From contig DATHEQ010000351.1 in NCBI GenBank assembly GCA_035318505.1, positions 1 to 64,000 on the forward strand: a stretch of 64,000 bases of DNA. Direction: 5' to 3'. The stretch comes from DASWDH01 sp035318505. GTDB lineage: Bacteria; Myxococcota_A; Polyangia; Polyangiales; Polyangiaceae. A program made the position numbers and the translations under genes. Position 1 is the stretch's first letter. Each line of letters begins with the position of its first letter. The notes below the pieces were generated by a model. That model searched no databases and was not told the origin of the DNA. It was given only the letters and a program-made list of their open reading frames with translations. Positions 51,741 through 60,486 of this stretch are shown in pieces.

Positions 51741-53009
51741 TCAGCGGGCCTCGGTTTTGGATTGCCGCCGGCGCTCGCGCTCGAGCCGTCGGGTCGCGAT
51801 GACGACGCGCTGGATTTCGGTCGTCCCTTCATAGATGCGGAGCGCTCGAATTTCGCGGTACAGGCGCTCGACCGCAATCCCGCGCACGACCCCCAGCCCG
51901 CCGTGGATCTGCAGGCAACGATCGATGATCCGCTGTGCCGCCTCGGTGGCGTACATTTTGGCGATGGCCGCTTCCTCGGTGATGGACGCGGCGCCTTCGT
52001 CTTTCAGAAGCGCTGCGCGAAAAACGAGGAGCCGGGCTGCGTCGAGCTCGGCCACCGAATCGGCCAGATAGGCCTGAATCTGTTGAAACTCGCCGATCGA
52101 TTTGCCGAATTGCTGGCGCCAAACCGCGCGGTGGAGCGCTTCGTCGAGCGCGCGACGCGCCATGCCGCACGCAGCGGCGCCCACGCTGACGCGGAAGGTG
52201 TCGAGCGTCGACATGGCGATGTCGAAACCCGCGCCCACATCGCCGAGACGATCGGCGTCGCGCACCATCGTTCGATCGAGGTGAAGCGTTCCGATGGAAT
52301 GGTCGGCCATCATGGCGATGGGGCCCTGCACGGTGAGCCCCGGCGCGTCGCGCTGCACGACGAACGCCGTGATCCCTTTGCGCCGCGCAGGCGGATCGGC
52401 GTTGGCAAAGACGACCATCTGATCGGCGATGGGCGCATTGGAGATGAACGTCTTGGTGCCCGTGAGCCGCCACAGCGCGGGATCGCCATCGTCCTTTTTG
52501 GCGACCGTCTGCAGCGATGCCACGTCGGTTCCGGCCTCGGGCTCGGTGAGTGCGAACGCCGCAACCGCGCTACCCGCGACCGCGCCGGGTAAAAGGCGTG
52601 ATTTCTGCTCGGCCGACCCGAAGGCGTGGATGGGATACGTACCGAGCCCCTGCACGGCGAAGAGCGAATCCGCGGCTCCGCTCGCCCACGCCAGTCCTTC
52701 GCGCACGAGGCAAATGCTGCGCAGGTCGACGGCGCCGGCCTTTGGCGCGAACGACTGCAAGAAGCCGCGGGCGCCGAATTCGAGCACGATGGCTCGCTCG
52801 ACTTTGCCCGACTCGTCGGGCAGCTGCCGCGAGACCGCGCCAGATTCTTCGAGCTCGGTCACGCGGGCGATCGCCTGGCGCACCTTGGCGGCTAGCTCCC
52901 GGTGCTCGTCGCGAAAAAGAAAGCCGAGATCGTCGGTGCTCAACCCGGGGCGGGCGGGTGCGCTTGGCGGCGGAAGGCTCACGGCCGTCTCCGCTGCGCG
53001 GCCGAGCAC
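51741..53009 (-). CDS. acyl-CoA dehydrogenase
   Basis: A 422-residue FAD acyl-CoA dehydrogenase of the short (about 400 aa) type. AFALTEPEAGTDVASLQT is the FAD/substrate motif, KTFISNAPIADQMVVFA follows, and QIHGGLGVVRGIAVERLYRE with IYEGTTEIQRVVIA carries the catalytic Glu. The first 30 residues are low complexity. GTG 53009, 7 bp after the enoyl-CoA hydratase stop, is preferred to an upstream start at 53066 that would overlap it. The likely job is desaturation of an alicyclic or ring-opened acyl-CoA in the same operon. Confidence 0.92.
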   Translation of the reverse strand: MLGRAAETAVSLPPPSAPARPGLSTDDLGFLFRDEHRELAAKVRQAIARVTELEESGAVSRQLPDESGKVERAIVLEFGARGFLQSFAPKAGAVDLRSICLVREGLAWASGAADSLFAVQGLGTYPIHAFGSAEQKSRLLPGAVAGSAVAAFALTEPEAGTDVASLQTVAKKDDGDPALWRLTGTKTFISNAPIADQMVVFANADPPARRKGITAFVVQRDAPGLTVQGPIAMMADHSIGTLHLDRTMVRDADRLGDVGAGFDIAMSTLDTFRVSVGAAACGMARRALDEALHRAVWRQQFGKSIGEFQQIQAYLADSVAELDAARLLVFRAALLKDEGAASITEEAAIAKMYATEAAQRIIDRCLQIHGGLGVVRGIAVERLYREIRALRIYEGTTEIQRVVIATRRLERERRRQSKTEAR

Positions 53010-53016
53010 GTGCTCT

Positions 53017-53856
53017 TCACCGGCCGTCTCCTTCGTCCGATGTTTTCGGCGCGGGCGCGCCGGCAAAACGCGGCGTGCGTTTCTTGGCGATGGCGTCGTA
53101 CGCTTCCCGGAAATCCGCGTGCATCATGCAAATGGCTTGCGCTTGAGCCTCGGCTTCGATGGACTCGTCGAGGGACATCCCGTGCTCGTCTTCGATCATC
53201 TGCTTGGTCATGGCATGCGCAAAAGCGGGACCTTCGGCGAGCTTGGTGGCGAAGGCGAGCGCCGCCTCGAGCGCCGTACCGTCGGCGACGATGCGGTTGG
53301 CGAGACCGATGCGATAAGCTTCGTCGGCGCCGATGAGATCGCCGGAGTAGAGAATCTCGTTCGCTCTTCCGAGCCCGACCACGCGCGGCAACAGATACGC
53401 AGCCCCCATGTCCGCACCTGACAGACCCACCTGCGGAAAGACGAATCCGAATCGCGCCGACTCTGCCACGATGCGCACATCGCAGGCGAGCGCGATGACG
53501 GCCCCCGCGCCCACCGCTACGCCATTCACGGCGGCGATCACGGGACGTCGCACGCGGCGCAAGTTGCGAATGAGCGCGCCCGTCATGCGCGTGAACGCCA
53601 GCAACTTCGGCGCATCGTAGGACACGAGCTCGGCGATAATGGCGTTGCGATCGCCGCCGGAGCAAAAGCCCTTTCCCGCGCCGGTGACGACGACCGCGCG
53701 CACCGCCTCGTCGGTGGAGAGCAGGGGCAAGAAGTCGCGCAGTTCGGCGTAGCTCTCGAACGTGAGCGAGTTGAGCGTGCGGGCGTTATCGAGCGTGATC
53801 GTCGCCACGCCCGCGGCGAGCGAAAATCGGAAGTGAGCGGGCGCGGGGAGCGTCAT
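53017..53856 (-). CDS. enoyl-CoA hydratase/isomerase family protein
   Basis: A 279-residue crotonase-fold protein. The oxyanion-hole segments are GKGFCSGGDRNAI and GLSGADMGAAYLLPRVVG, the latter with a motif characteristic of the family; DLIGADEAYRIGLANRIV follows. Sequence does not separate hydratase from hydrolase function. ATG 53856 overlaps the RidA stop by ATGA. In the pathway it could hydrate an alpha-beta double bond or open a ring as some crotonase enzymes do. The C-terminus is short and Gly/Arg-rich. Confidence 0.9.
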   Translation of the reverse strand: MTLPAPAHFRFSLAAGVATITLDNARTLNSLTFESYAELRDFLPLLSTDEAVRAVVVTGAGKGFCSGGDRNAIIAELVSYDAPKLLAFTRMTGALIRNLRRVRRPVIAAVNGVAVGAGAVIALACDVRIVAESARFGFVFPQVGLSGADMGAAYLLPRVVGLGRANEILYSGDLIGADEAYRIGLANRIVADGTALEAALAFATKLAEGPAFAHAMTKQMIEDEHGMSLDESIEAEAQAQAICMMHADFREAYDAIAKKRTPRFAGAPAPKTSDEGDGR

Positions 53857-54290
53857 TTCGCCCCCTCTCGCGGCAGAACGCATGTCGCCTCGATCTCGAC
53901 TTTGGCGCGCTTCTCGACGAGACCCGCCACCCCCAAAAGTGCCATCGCCGGAAAGTGCCGCCCCATGCGCGCCCGCCAAGCATGGCCGATCGCGCGCGTC
54001 GCCGATCGGTAAGCGTCGAGGTCCGTCACGTAGACGGTCATCCGCGCGATGTTCCGAACCTCACCTCCCGCTGCGCGGACGACAGCCAACACGTTGTCGA
54101 GAGCCTGCGCGAATTGTTCGGCGAGATCGTCGGTCGTGAACTTGCCGTCAGGGTGCCATCCCACTTGCCCGGCGACGAACAGCATCCGCTCGCCCTGCCC
54201 CAGCGTGCACATGCCGTTCGCGTAGCCGAGCGGCGGCGGCCATCCCTCGGGCTGCACGTTGCGCAAAAGCTCGATCGCGCTCTCACCCAT
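53853..54290 (-). CDS. RidA family enamine/imine deaminase
   Basis: A 145-residue RidA-fold (YjgF) protein. PPPLGYANGMCTLGQGERML then FVAGQVGWHPDGKFTTDDLA is the N-terminal strand region, RNIARMTVYVTDLDAYR contains the trimer core, and VAGLVEKRAKVEIEATCVL corresponds to the final strand with the conserved Glu. The usual IPGPGxYS Arg-containing end is modified. RidA proteins hydrolyse enamines or imines to ketones and ammonia; 2-aminomuconate deaminase belongs here. Its presence is the main sign that the substrate carries nitrogen. ATG 54290 overlaps the SDR 3' end by 8 bp. Confidence 0.9.
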   Translation of the reverse strand: MGESAIELLRNVQPEGWPPPLGYANGMCTLGQGERMLFVAGQVGWHPDGKFTTDDLAEQFAQALDNVLAVVRAAGGEVRNIARMTVYVTDLDAYRSATRAIGHAWRARMGRHFPAMALLGVAGLVEKRAKVEIEATCVLPREGAK

Positions 54291-55068
54291 GAAGCCCTCC
54301 GCCGCTGATCGCAATGGCCTGGCCGTGGATCCCGCGTGCATCGGGCGCGAGCAGCGAGGCAACGAGATGAGCAATCTCTTCGGGTGCGAAGAGGCGATGT
54401 TGCGGTGACGTCTTGGCGAGCGCCTCTTTGGCGGCCGCCGCATCGCGCCCCGTTTTATCGACGATGCGCGCGACGGAGCGATCGGTCATCGGCGTATCGA
54501 CGAAGCCCGGGCACACGGCGTTGATAGTGACGTCGCTGGTCGCGATCTCCATCGCGATCGCCTTGACCAGCCCGACCACGGCGTGCTTGCTCGCGCAATA
54601 AGCCGCGGTGTACGCATACCCGACGAGGGCCGCGGTCGATGCGACGACAACGACGCGCCCGTAGCCTCGCCCCACCATGCCCGGTATCGCGGCGCGACAG
54701 AGTCGGAAGACGGCCGTCGCGTTGGTCGCCATTACCGCGTCCCACGCTTCGTCACTCGTGGCGGCGAGCTTGTGCGACGCTTCGATTCCCGCGTTCGGAA
54801 TGAGCACGGAAGCGGGACCGAGCCGCGATTCGACTTCTTGCAAAATCGCTTCGGACGCCCCCTTCGCCGTCACGTCGGCGGTGACGGCGATGCCTCCCAG
54901 CTCGCGCGCGAGCGACTCGATCGCGTCGTGGCCGCGCGCGACCAAGGCCACCTTGAGACCGTCCTTTGCCAAGCGTCGCGCGATCGCCACTCCGATTCCG
55001 CGCGACGCACCGGTCACGATGGCGACCCGTCCGGCGAGCGCGGTTTCGGCCCCTGTCGGTGCTCCCAT
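54283..55068 (-). CDS. SDR family NAD(P)-dependent oxidoreductase (3-hydroxyacyl-CoA dehydrogenase-like)
   Basis: A 261-residue classical short-chain dehydrogenase. VTGASRGIGVAIA is the cofactor motif, IPNAGIEA the NAG motif, VVVASTAALVG carries the catalytic Ser and AYCASKHA the YxxxK pair; PGFVDTPMTD follows. It resembles FabG/3-hydroxyacyl-CoA dehydrogenases. It is the first gene of the nine-gene operon, 101 bp downstream of the MBL lipoprotein gene, a gap wide enough for a promoter. Likely oxidises a hydroxyacyl-CoA or cyclic alcohol intermediate. Confidence 0.92.
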   Translation of the reverse strand: MGAPTGAETALAGRVAIVTGASRGIGVAIARRLAKDGLKVALVARGHDAIESLARELGGIAVTADVTAKGASEAILQEVESRLGPASVLIPNAGIEASHKLAATSDEAWDAVMATNATAVFRLCRAAIPGMVGRGYGRVVVVASTAALVGYAYTAAYCASKHAVVGLVKAIAMEIATSDVTINAVCPGFVDTPMTDRSVARIVDKTGRDAAAAKEALAKTSPQHRLFAPEEIAHLVASLLAPDARGIHGQAIAISGGGLHG

Positions 55069-55169
55069 GGCGGTTCTTTACCGGGCTCGACATCTGTCCG
55101 CAATGAGATCCATCCAATTGAAGATAAGCTGGACGATGGTCGCCCCACCTTCCGCCCGGGCGGTCGCCG
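55069..55169 (-). promoter_or_regulatory. probable promoter region of the aryl-CoA operon
   Basis: 101 bp between the MBL lipoprotein gene and the SDR gene, containing a comparatively AT-rich segment around 55105-55135 in otherwise GC-rich DNA. No exact -35/-10 or operator was identified. Read-through from the MBL gene is an alternative. Confidence 0.3.
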
Positions 55170-56114
55170 TCACCGCTGGACGAGCGCTTGATGGCCGAGC
55201 CGCACGTCGATGCTCGGGTGCTCGCGGACCAGCGTGCGCAGACGCGCGAGGCTCTCGGCATTGCCGGCGCGATCGGCGGTAAAGCTGCCCGGCTCGACGT
55301 CGTTCTCCCATCCCCACGCGGTGTGGCAAGTGTCTCCGGTGAGGAGCACCGGCCCTTTCGGCGTACGGGCGACGTAAGCCGTGCTTCCGTGCGTGTGCCC
55401 GGGCATGGAGAGGGCCCATAGCGAGCCGTCGCCGAACACGTCGAGCACGCCGACGAAGCGTCCGTCGGCGTCGGGTTGGTACTGCCATTCCTGGATCGGC
55501 TCTTGGCCCTCGAGCTCGCGATCGATGCTCGGACGAACCACGATGTTGAGAAATGCCTGGGCGCTCGTCTCGCCGGGACCCGTGAAAACGGGTGTGCCCT
55601 TGGGCACATCGGGCATGCCCATCACGTGATCGAGGTGCAAGTGCGTGAGGAGCACGCCGCGCAGCGGCTCCTCGTGCCGCGAAAGCCACTCGCCGAGCGG
55701 CACTTTGATCTTCAGCTTCTCGCGATGCATGAAGCTCGCTACCAGGCCGCGCACGGCCGCATGATCGGGGTCGTCGCGCAGGGCGCGCTCGATGCCGGTG
55801 TCGACGATGTACATGCCGCGCGTCGGATGGCGCACGATGTGGAAGTAGATCTCGATCGGCTCGTCTTCGTCACGTAAACCCGCGGCTTTGGCCTTGGGGT
55901 GCTCGAGGTTCAAGACCCCGCTGCGATCGACGGCCCAGTCGGCCGAGGCGATGGTCTCCACCGCCACGGGCCCCGGCTGGTCGATGACCGCCAGAAGGTC
56001 CTTCGAGCTGCGGTTCGTTCCCAGCGTGCTCGGCTTGGTGGGATGCGAGGAAAAAGAGCATCCGCCGAGCACCGTCGTTGCCAGCACCATTGCGATTGCC
56101 GTCGTCCTTCTCAT
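55170..56114 (-). CDS. metallo-beta-lactamase-fold hydrolase, lipoprotein
   Basis: A 314-residue exported protein. MRRTTAIAMVLATTVLGGC ends in a lipobox (LGGC). The MBL metal motif HLHLDHVMGM is intact (THLHLDH, near 165), with a later His in SMPGHTHGSTAYV and Asp in LLTGDTCHTAW, and a final His in RLGHQALV. The overall layout resembles AHL-lactonase-like members (AttM/AiiA type); an extracellular lactonase is possible but not shown. ATG 56114 begins the signal peptide. It diverges from a LysR gene and lies just upstream of the aryl-CoA operon. Confidence 0.9.
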   Translation of the reverse strand: MRRTTAIAMVLATTVLGGCSFSSHPTKPSTLGTNRSSKDLLAVIDQPGPVAVETIASADWAVDRSGVLNLEHPKAKAAGLRDEDEPIEIYFHIVRHPTRGMYIVDTGIERALRDDPDHAAVRGLVASFMHREKLKIKVPLGEWLSRHEEPLRGVLLTHLHLDHVMGMPDVPKGTPVFTGPGETSAQAFLNIVVRPSIDRELEGQEPIQEWQYQPDADGRFVGVLDVFGDGSLWALSMPGHTHGSTAYVARTPKGPVLLTGDTCHTAWGWENDVEPGSFTADRAGNAESLARLRTLVREHPSIDVRLGHQALVQR

Positions 56115-56190
56115 GGCGTTCCTTGGGGCGAGAACCTTTTTTGCTACGGCGGAGCGCCGTCTCGTGGCCCTTACCTGCGCTGAACCTAGG

Positions 56191-56241
56191 TCATGCATAA
56201 TCACATGAAAACTGGCGAATATGACATGGTATCATGCATAA
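56191..56241. promoter_or_regulatory. direct repeats TCATGCATAA in the LysR divergent promoter
   Basis: The decamer TCATGCATAA occurs at 56191-56200 and again at 56232-56241, 41 bp apart, close to four helical turns and on the same face of DNA. Each contains the palindrome ATGCAT. The second copy touches the LysR ATG at 56242. The intervening DNA is AT-rich. The layout suits autoregulation by the LysR protein and control of the divergent MBL gene. That LysR binds here is an inference. Confidence 0.55.
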
Positions 56242-57120
56242 ATGGATATCCCGTGGGACGACCTTCAAGTCTTTCTCGCGGTGGCCGAGGGGCGCAGCAT
56301 GAGCGCGGCGGCGCGGCGCCTGCGCATGGGCCAGCCCACCGTGAGCCGGCGCGTGGCCGCGCTCGAGCATCGGCTCGGCTACGCGCTCTTTCGCCGCAAC
56401 GTCGAAGGTGTCCTGCTCACCGCGGCCGGCGAACGCTTGGTGTCACCGGCAAGGCGCATGGCGGAATGGGCGGGCGAGGTCACGCGCGCGTCGAGCAGCA
56501 TCGATCACAAACCGGAAGGGCTCGTGCGCATCACGGCGCCGCCCGTCGTGGCGTGGGACTTCCTGGCGCCGTTCGCCGGCTGGCTACGCCGCAAACACGG
56601 CGCGATTCGCCTCGAGGTGCTGTCCGATACGCGCTTTCTCGACTTGGGGCGCGGCGAAGCCGACCTCGCGCTTCGCACCAACCCGGCCAATCAAGCCGAT
56701 CTCGTGACGGTCGCATCGTTCGAGCATTCCAACGCCATTTTCGGTGCCAAGGATTATGTCGCTCGGCTTCCGCGACGTTTTACGCTCGCCGACCTCGACT
56801 GGATCTGTTGGGCGCCGCCCTACGAAGATCTCACGCCGAACCCACAGCTGGCTGAGTTGGTGCCGGGTTTCGTGCCTGCCTTCACGTCGGACAGCTACTT
56901 GGTGCAGCGCCAGGCAGCCGAAGCGGGGCTCGGCGTCATAGCGCTCGGCGACTGGCGGCATCGTTTCGCGCGCCCGACGGCGCTCGTGCCGCTCAAGTTG
57001 GATCTCGGAGCGCATGCCCGTTCGGCGACGCACCTCGTCTGCGCCAAGAGTGCGCTCGACATTCCGCGGGTGCGTCTCGTGGCCGAAGTCATCGCCGAAG
57101 CGCTGCGCGCGCCGCGTTGA
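56242..57120 (+). CDS. LysR-type transcriptional regulator
   Basis: A 292-residue LTTR. The winged helix (residues 5-65) reads DLQVFLAVAEGRSMSAAARR then LRMGQPTVSRRVAALEHRLG, the standard LysR recognition helix. The effector domain (about 90-290) begins GLVRITAPPVVAWDFLAPFA. It diverges from the MBL gene with 127 bp between, containing direct repeats. It is a candidate regulator of the MBL gene and possibly of the aryl-CoA operon downstream of it; the effector could be an aromatic acid or its CoA thioester, as in other LysR regulators of aromatic catabolism. Confidence 0.93.
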   Translation: MDIPWDDLQVFLAVAEGRSMSAAARRLRMGQPTVSRRVAALEHRLGYALFRRNVEGVLLTAAGERLVSPARRMAEWAGEVTRASSSIDHKPEGLVRITAPPVVAWDFLAPFAGWLRRKHGAIRLEVLSDTRFLDLGRGEADLALRTNPANQADLVTVASFEHSNAIFGAKDYVARLPRRFTLADLDWICWAPPYEDLTPNPQLAELVPGFVPAFTSDSYLVQRQAAEAGLGVIALGDWRHRFARPTALVPLKLDLGAHARSATHLVCAKSALDIPRVRLVAEVIAEALRAPR

Positions 57121-57145
57121 GCGTCGTGACCGGATGGCCCGGTGA

Positions 57146-58600
57146 TTACGCGGCCTTCACTGCTTTCATGCGCTGCGAGTGTCGGCCGTCCACGGGAAGG
57201 CGCAGAAGGAAGGTCGTGCCTTCGCCCATTTTGGTTTCGAACGTCAGCGTTCCGCCATGTTTTTCGACGACGATGGATCGCGCGATGGCGAGACCCTGCC
57301 CGGTACCGCGCCCCACCTCTTTCGTGGTGAAGAACGGATCGAAGATGAGATTCTGAATGTCTTGCGGGATACCGCCGCCGCTGTCGCTGATGGCGACCTG
57401 CACGAACTCGTTGTCGAGCTCGGTACGCACCGTGATGCGACCCTTGTTGGCGGTACCCGCCACGACGTCGCCGATCGCGTGCGCCGCGTTGACGATGATG
57501 TTGAGCAGCGCCTGGTTCACGTCCCCGGGGAAACAGGTGATGCGCGGCAGATCGGCGAGGTTGGTCTCCACCTCGGCGACGTGCTTGTACTCGCTTCTCG
57601 CGATGGTGAGCGTGGTGAGAATCCCCTGGTTCAGATCCATTGGCACCATCTCCTTCTGATTGGGATGGGCAAACTCCTTCATCGATCGAACGATGGTGGC
57701 AATGCGCGCGAGTCCTTCTTGCGTGGCGCCGAGGGCGCTGGGCAGGTGGTCGATGAGGTAGGAAAGATCGGCCGTGTCCTCCGCCTGGTTGACGTCGGCG
57801 ATGATGTCCGCCTTGGCGGGGTCGCCGGAAATTCGTTCCAAAGCGCTGCGATAGTGCTCGATCAAAAGGAGAAGGTCATCGTTCGCTTCCCGTAAAAATC
57901 GAAGGTTGTCGCCGACGAACTGTACCGGCGTGTTGATCTCGTGCGCGATTCCCGCGGCAAGGCGTCCAACTGCCTCTAGTTTCTGCGCATGACGGAGCTC
58001 GACCTCGGCGTGCTGACGCGCCTTCATCTCGCTGTGCAGTCGTTCGCTGGCTATGCTCAACTCCGAGTGGGCGCTGGCGATCTCGCGCATCTGGTCGTCG
58101 CTGCGGACGAGCATCGCGCGCAGCGCGTCGAACCGGACCTTGGAGATGAGAGAGCAGAAAAACGCCAGCATGGTAAACGCCATGGGGTAACGGACGGCCA
58201 CGCCGTCGAAGAGCGCGACGCTGTCCATGACCACGCAAAACGCCGCGGTGATGCCCGCCGCCAGTCGATCGTCCACGTGATCGAAAGCGACCGCCACGTA
58301 AGGCAGCCACAGCCAGCAAGCGACCGGCCAATCCAGGTAGTACGCGAGCGCGACCCCGCTGCCGAGGTTGACGACGGTGCGCAGAACTTCGCCCCTCACG
58401 AGGCCTACCCGCTTCAAAAGGACGAGGCTGACCAGCACGTTCCACGGGATGACAAGGACCTGCACCGCCGCGATCACCATCACGTGACGCCAGGTGCCCC
58501 ATTTTTCGATCAGCGTGAGCAAGCTGATCGCACCCGCTCCTGCCGTATTCAGTTTGTTGAGCCGAGCGGTTACTTCGATGTAGCGGTCTTGCGGAGTCAT
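57146..58600 (-). CDS. membrane-bound sensor histidine kinase
   Basis: A 484-residue kinase (508 if GTG 58672 is used). Five or so hydrophobic helices in residues 25-170 form a MASE-like sensor with no obvious ligand site (VMVIAAVQVLVIPWNVLVSLV, LWLPYVAVAFDHVDD). A short coiled coil leads to the HisKA box GIAHEINTPVQFVGDNL (His near 245), then N box NIIVNAAHAIGDV, G1 SDSGGGIP and G2 GTGQGLAIARSIV. HEINTP marks it as the ntrB-like class. Last gene of the signalling cluster; input unknown. It converges with the LysR gene. Confidence 0.92.
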   Translation of the reverse strand: MTPQDRYIEVTARLNKLNTAGAGAISLLTLIEKWGTWRHVMVIAAVQVLVIPWNVLVSLVLLKRVGLVRGEVLRTVVNLGSGVALAYYLDWPVACWLWLPYVAVAFDHVDDRLAAGITAAFCVVMDSVALFDGVAVRYPMAFTMLAFFCSLISKVRFDALRAMLVRSDDQMREIASAHSELSIASERLHSEMKARQHAEVELRHAQKLEAVGRLAAGIAHEINTPVQFVGDNLRFLREANDDLLLLIEHYRSALERISGDPAKADIIADVNQAEDTADLSYLIDHLPSALGATQEGLARIATIVRSMKEFAHPNQKEMVPMDLNQGILTTLTIARSEYKHVAEVETNLADLPRITCFPGDVNQALLNIIVNAAHAIGDVVAGTANKGRITVRTELDNEFVQVAISDSGGGIPQDIQNLIFDPFFTTKEVGRGTGQGLAIARSIVVEKHGGTLTFETKMGEGTTFLLRLPVDGRHSQRMKAVKAA

Positions 58601-58746
58601 CTTGGCGGGCAAGGGACGCGTGGGGCGATCGCCGAGCCTTTGCCTGATAAATACGGTCGAATCGTGCTCCACTTAAGAGATTGAAACTGCGCGTGATTCA
58701 GTGGCGCATGGGTGCCTCGCGACCCCCGTTCGCCGTTCGACTGCCG

Positions 58747-59898
58747 CTAGCGGGGCCCGGCGAGCGCCGGAAACCCGACGCGAAAGGTCGTTCCGCACCC
58801 GGGTTGGCTGTCGACGTCGATGAAGCCGCCGTTGCGCGTCACGAACGAATGCACCATCGAGAGGCCGAGCCCGGTTCCCCCCTGGCTCGACTTGGTGGTG
58901 AAGAAGGGCTCGAAGATGCGGGCGCGGGTGGCAGCGTCCATCCCCGCGCCCGTGTCCGTCACGCACAGCACGGCATACGCTGTCGCGCCCGAAGCACCAA
59001 GCGCCCTCCGAGTCGGAGCGTCGCGCAGCTCGCGGATGGTCTCGACGACGAGGGTTCCGGCGTTGGGCATCGCATCGCGCGCGTTGATGACGAGGTTCAA
59101 GACGAGCCGCTCGAGCCGCTCACGATCGATCTCGATATGACCGAGCTCGCGGTCGAAGCGGAGCGACAGCTCGATGCGGTCCCCCAGGAGCCGCGTCAAC
59201 ATCGGCTTCATCTGGAGGAGCATGTCGTTCATCTGCACGACCGCTGGTCGTTCGGTGGTGAGCTCTGCGATCGACAAGAGCTTGCGCGCGAGCAACGCTG
59301 CGCGCTCCGCGGCCTCGCGTATCTCGGCGACGCTGCGCTGAAGCTCGCCATCGGCGGGTTCCCGCTGCGCGAGCAGATCCGTGTAGCTGAAAATGGGAAC
59401 GAGCAGGTTGTTGACGTCGTGCACGACGGCCGCGGCAGCCTCACCGAACGTCCGCTGCTCATGTGCGTGTTCGAGCTCACGCTCGAAGCGTTTTTCTCGG
59501 GTGACGTCACGGAACGTCACGACGTAACGACCGGCCTGAAAAAGTCGCGCTTCGACGCGCATTTCAGAAAGCCCACCGTCCCTCGAGGACTCGGAAAATT
59601 CGAGCGACGTCTCCCCATAGTCGCGCAGCCGGCGCGCCGCCTTGCTCACATCGAGCCCGCTCGGAAGCAGGTCTTGAAGACGTAAGTTCAAGAGCTCGCC
59701 ATGATCGACCGCGTAGAGACGGGACGCCGCCGCATTGGCCGCCAGCACACGGCCGGTGGCGTCGATCACGATCATCGGGTCGGGTGCGCGGTCGAACAAA
59801 TTGGAGAAGAACTTGGCGCCAGCATCGACCAATGCGAGCTGACGCCGCAGGACATCGAATTTCGGGCAACGGGTGGCATCGGGACTCATGCCCTCCAT
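58747..59898 (-). CDS. PAS-domain sensor histidine kinase, cytoplasmic
   Basis: A 383-residue soluble kinase. A PAS domain occupies about 30-140 (LFDRAPDPMIVIDATGRVLA). The phosphoacceptor region is AAAVVHDVNNLLVPIFSYTD (HDxNN class), the N box LVINARDAMPNAG, G1 DTGAGMD, and G2 GGTGLGLSMVHSFV. ATG 59898 (or 59889) is chosen: upstream residues of the frame are antisense to a response-regulator gene's 3' side and not conserved. No membrane segment, so it senses a cytoplasmic signal. Follows the receiver-only regulator in the same direction. Confidence 0.9.
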   Translation of the reverse strand: MEGMSPDATRCPKFDVLRRQLALVDAGAKFFSNLFDRAPDPMIVIDATGRVLAANAAASRLYAVDHGELLNLRLQDLLPSGLDVSKAARRLRDYGETSLEFSESSRDGGLSEMRVEARLFQAGRYVVTFRDVTREKRFERELEHAHEQRTFGEAAAAVVHDVNNLLVPIFSYTDLLAQREPADGELQRSVAEIREAAERAALLARKLLSIAELTTERPAVVQMNDMLLQMKPMLTRLLGDRIELSLRFDRELGHIEIDRERLERLVLNLVINARDAMPNAGTLVVETIRELRDAPTRRALGASGATAYAVLCVTDTGAGMDAATRARIFEPFFTTKSSQGGTGLGLSMVHSFVTRNGGFIDVDSQPGCGTTFRVGFPALAGPR

Positions 59899-60013
59899 TT
59901 CGTGCCTCGGCACGATCGGGGGTATCGGCGCCTCGCCGATTCTCCAGTCGGACGATGCCGCGCGGTGCGTAGGACGCCGTCCTACAACCGCGAGCGGGGC
60001 GCGCAACCGAAGT

Positions 60014-60391
60014 TCAAATGCTTCGCCCGCGCGCGACGACCGCGGAGCGCACCAGGTCGACGGCAGCTTCGAACTGCGTCGATTTATCGAAGAAGTGGTC
60101 GGCTCCGAGGTCTCGGCAGCGCTGCGCGTAGGCGTCACCGGTGTGGTTGGTGAGCACGAGCACGGTGGGCGCTCTCAGCAGCCTTTTGAGCAGCGGCAAG
60201 ATTTCGAGACCGCTCCGATCGGGAAGATCGAGATCCAGGATGACGAACTCGGGACGCAGCGCGCGAGACAGGTCGATCGCTCGCGTCGCATCGGCCGCCT
60301 CGAGGACGAGCTCGACGCCGTCGATATCGCGCAGCAAGGTAGCGATGCGCCCGCGAACCCCGGCCGAATCGTCCACGACCAAAACCTTCAT
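60014..60391 (-). CDS. single-domain response regulator (receiver only)
   Basis: A 125-residue CheY-like receiver. The acidic pair is VVDDS (7-8), the phosphoacceptor Asp53 is in FVILDLDLPDRSG, the switch Thr region is VLVLTNHTG, and the Lys is in FFDKS. No output domain follows. ATG 60391 begins MKVLVVDD; the rest of the long upstream frame is antisense shadow. It may act as a phosphate sink or by protein interaction between the kinases of this cluster. Confidence 0.92.
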   Translation of the reverse strand: MKVLVVDDSAGVRGRIATLLRDIDGVELVLEAADATRAIDLSRALRPEFVILDLDLPDRSGLEILPLLKRLLRAPTVLVLTNHTGDAYAQRCRDLGADHFFDKSTQFEAAVDLVRSAVVARGRSI

Positions 60392-60486
60392 CTGCGTAAG
60401 TGTTAGCGGCGGGCGAAGGGGCCGGCCATCCGCGCTACTCCGAAGCGACTGTAGGATGGTCGCTACCGGAACCGTCGGTGTTCGTC

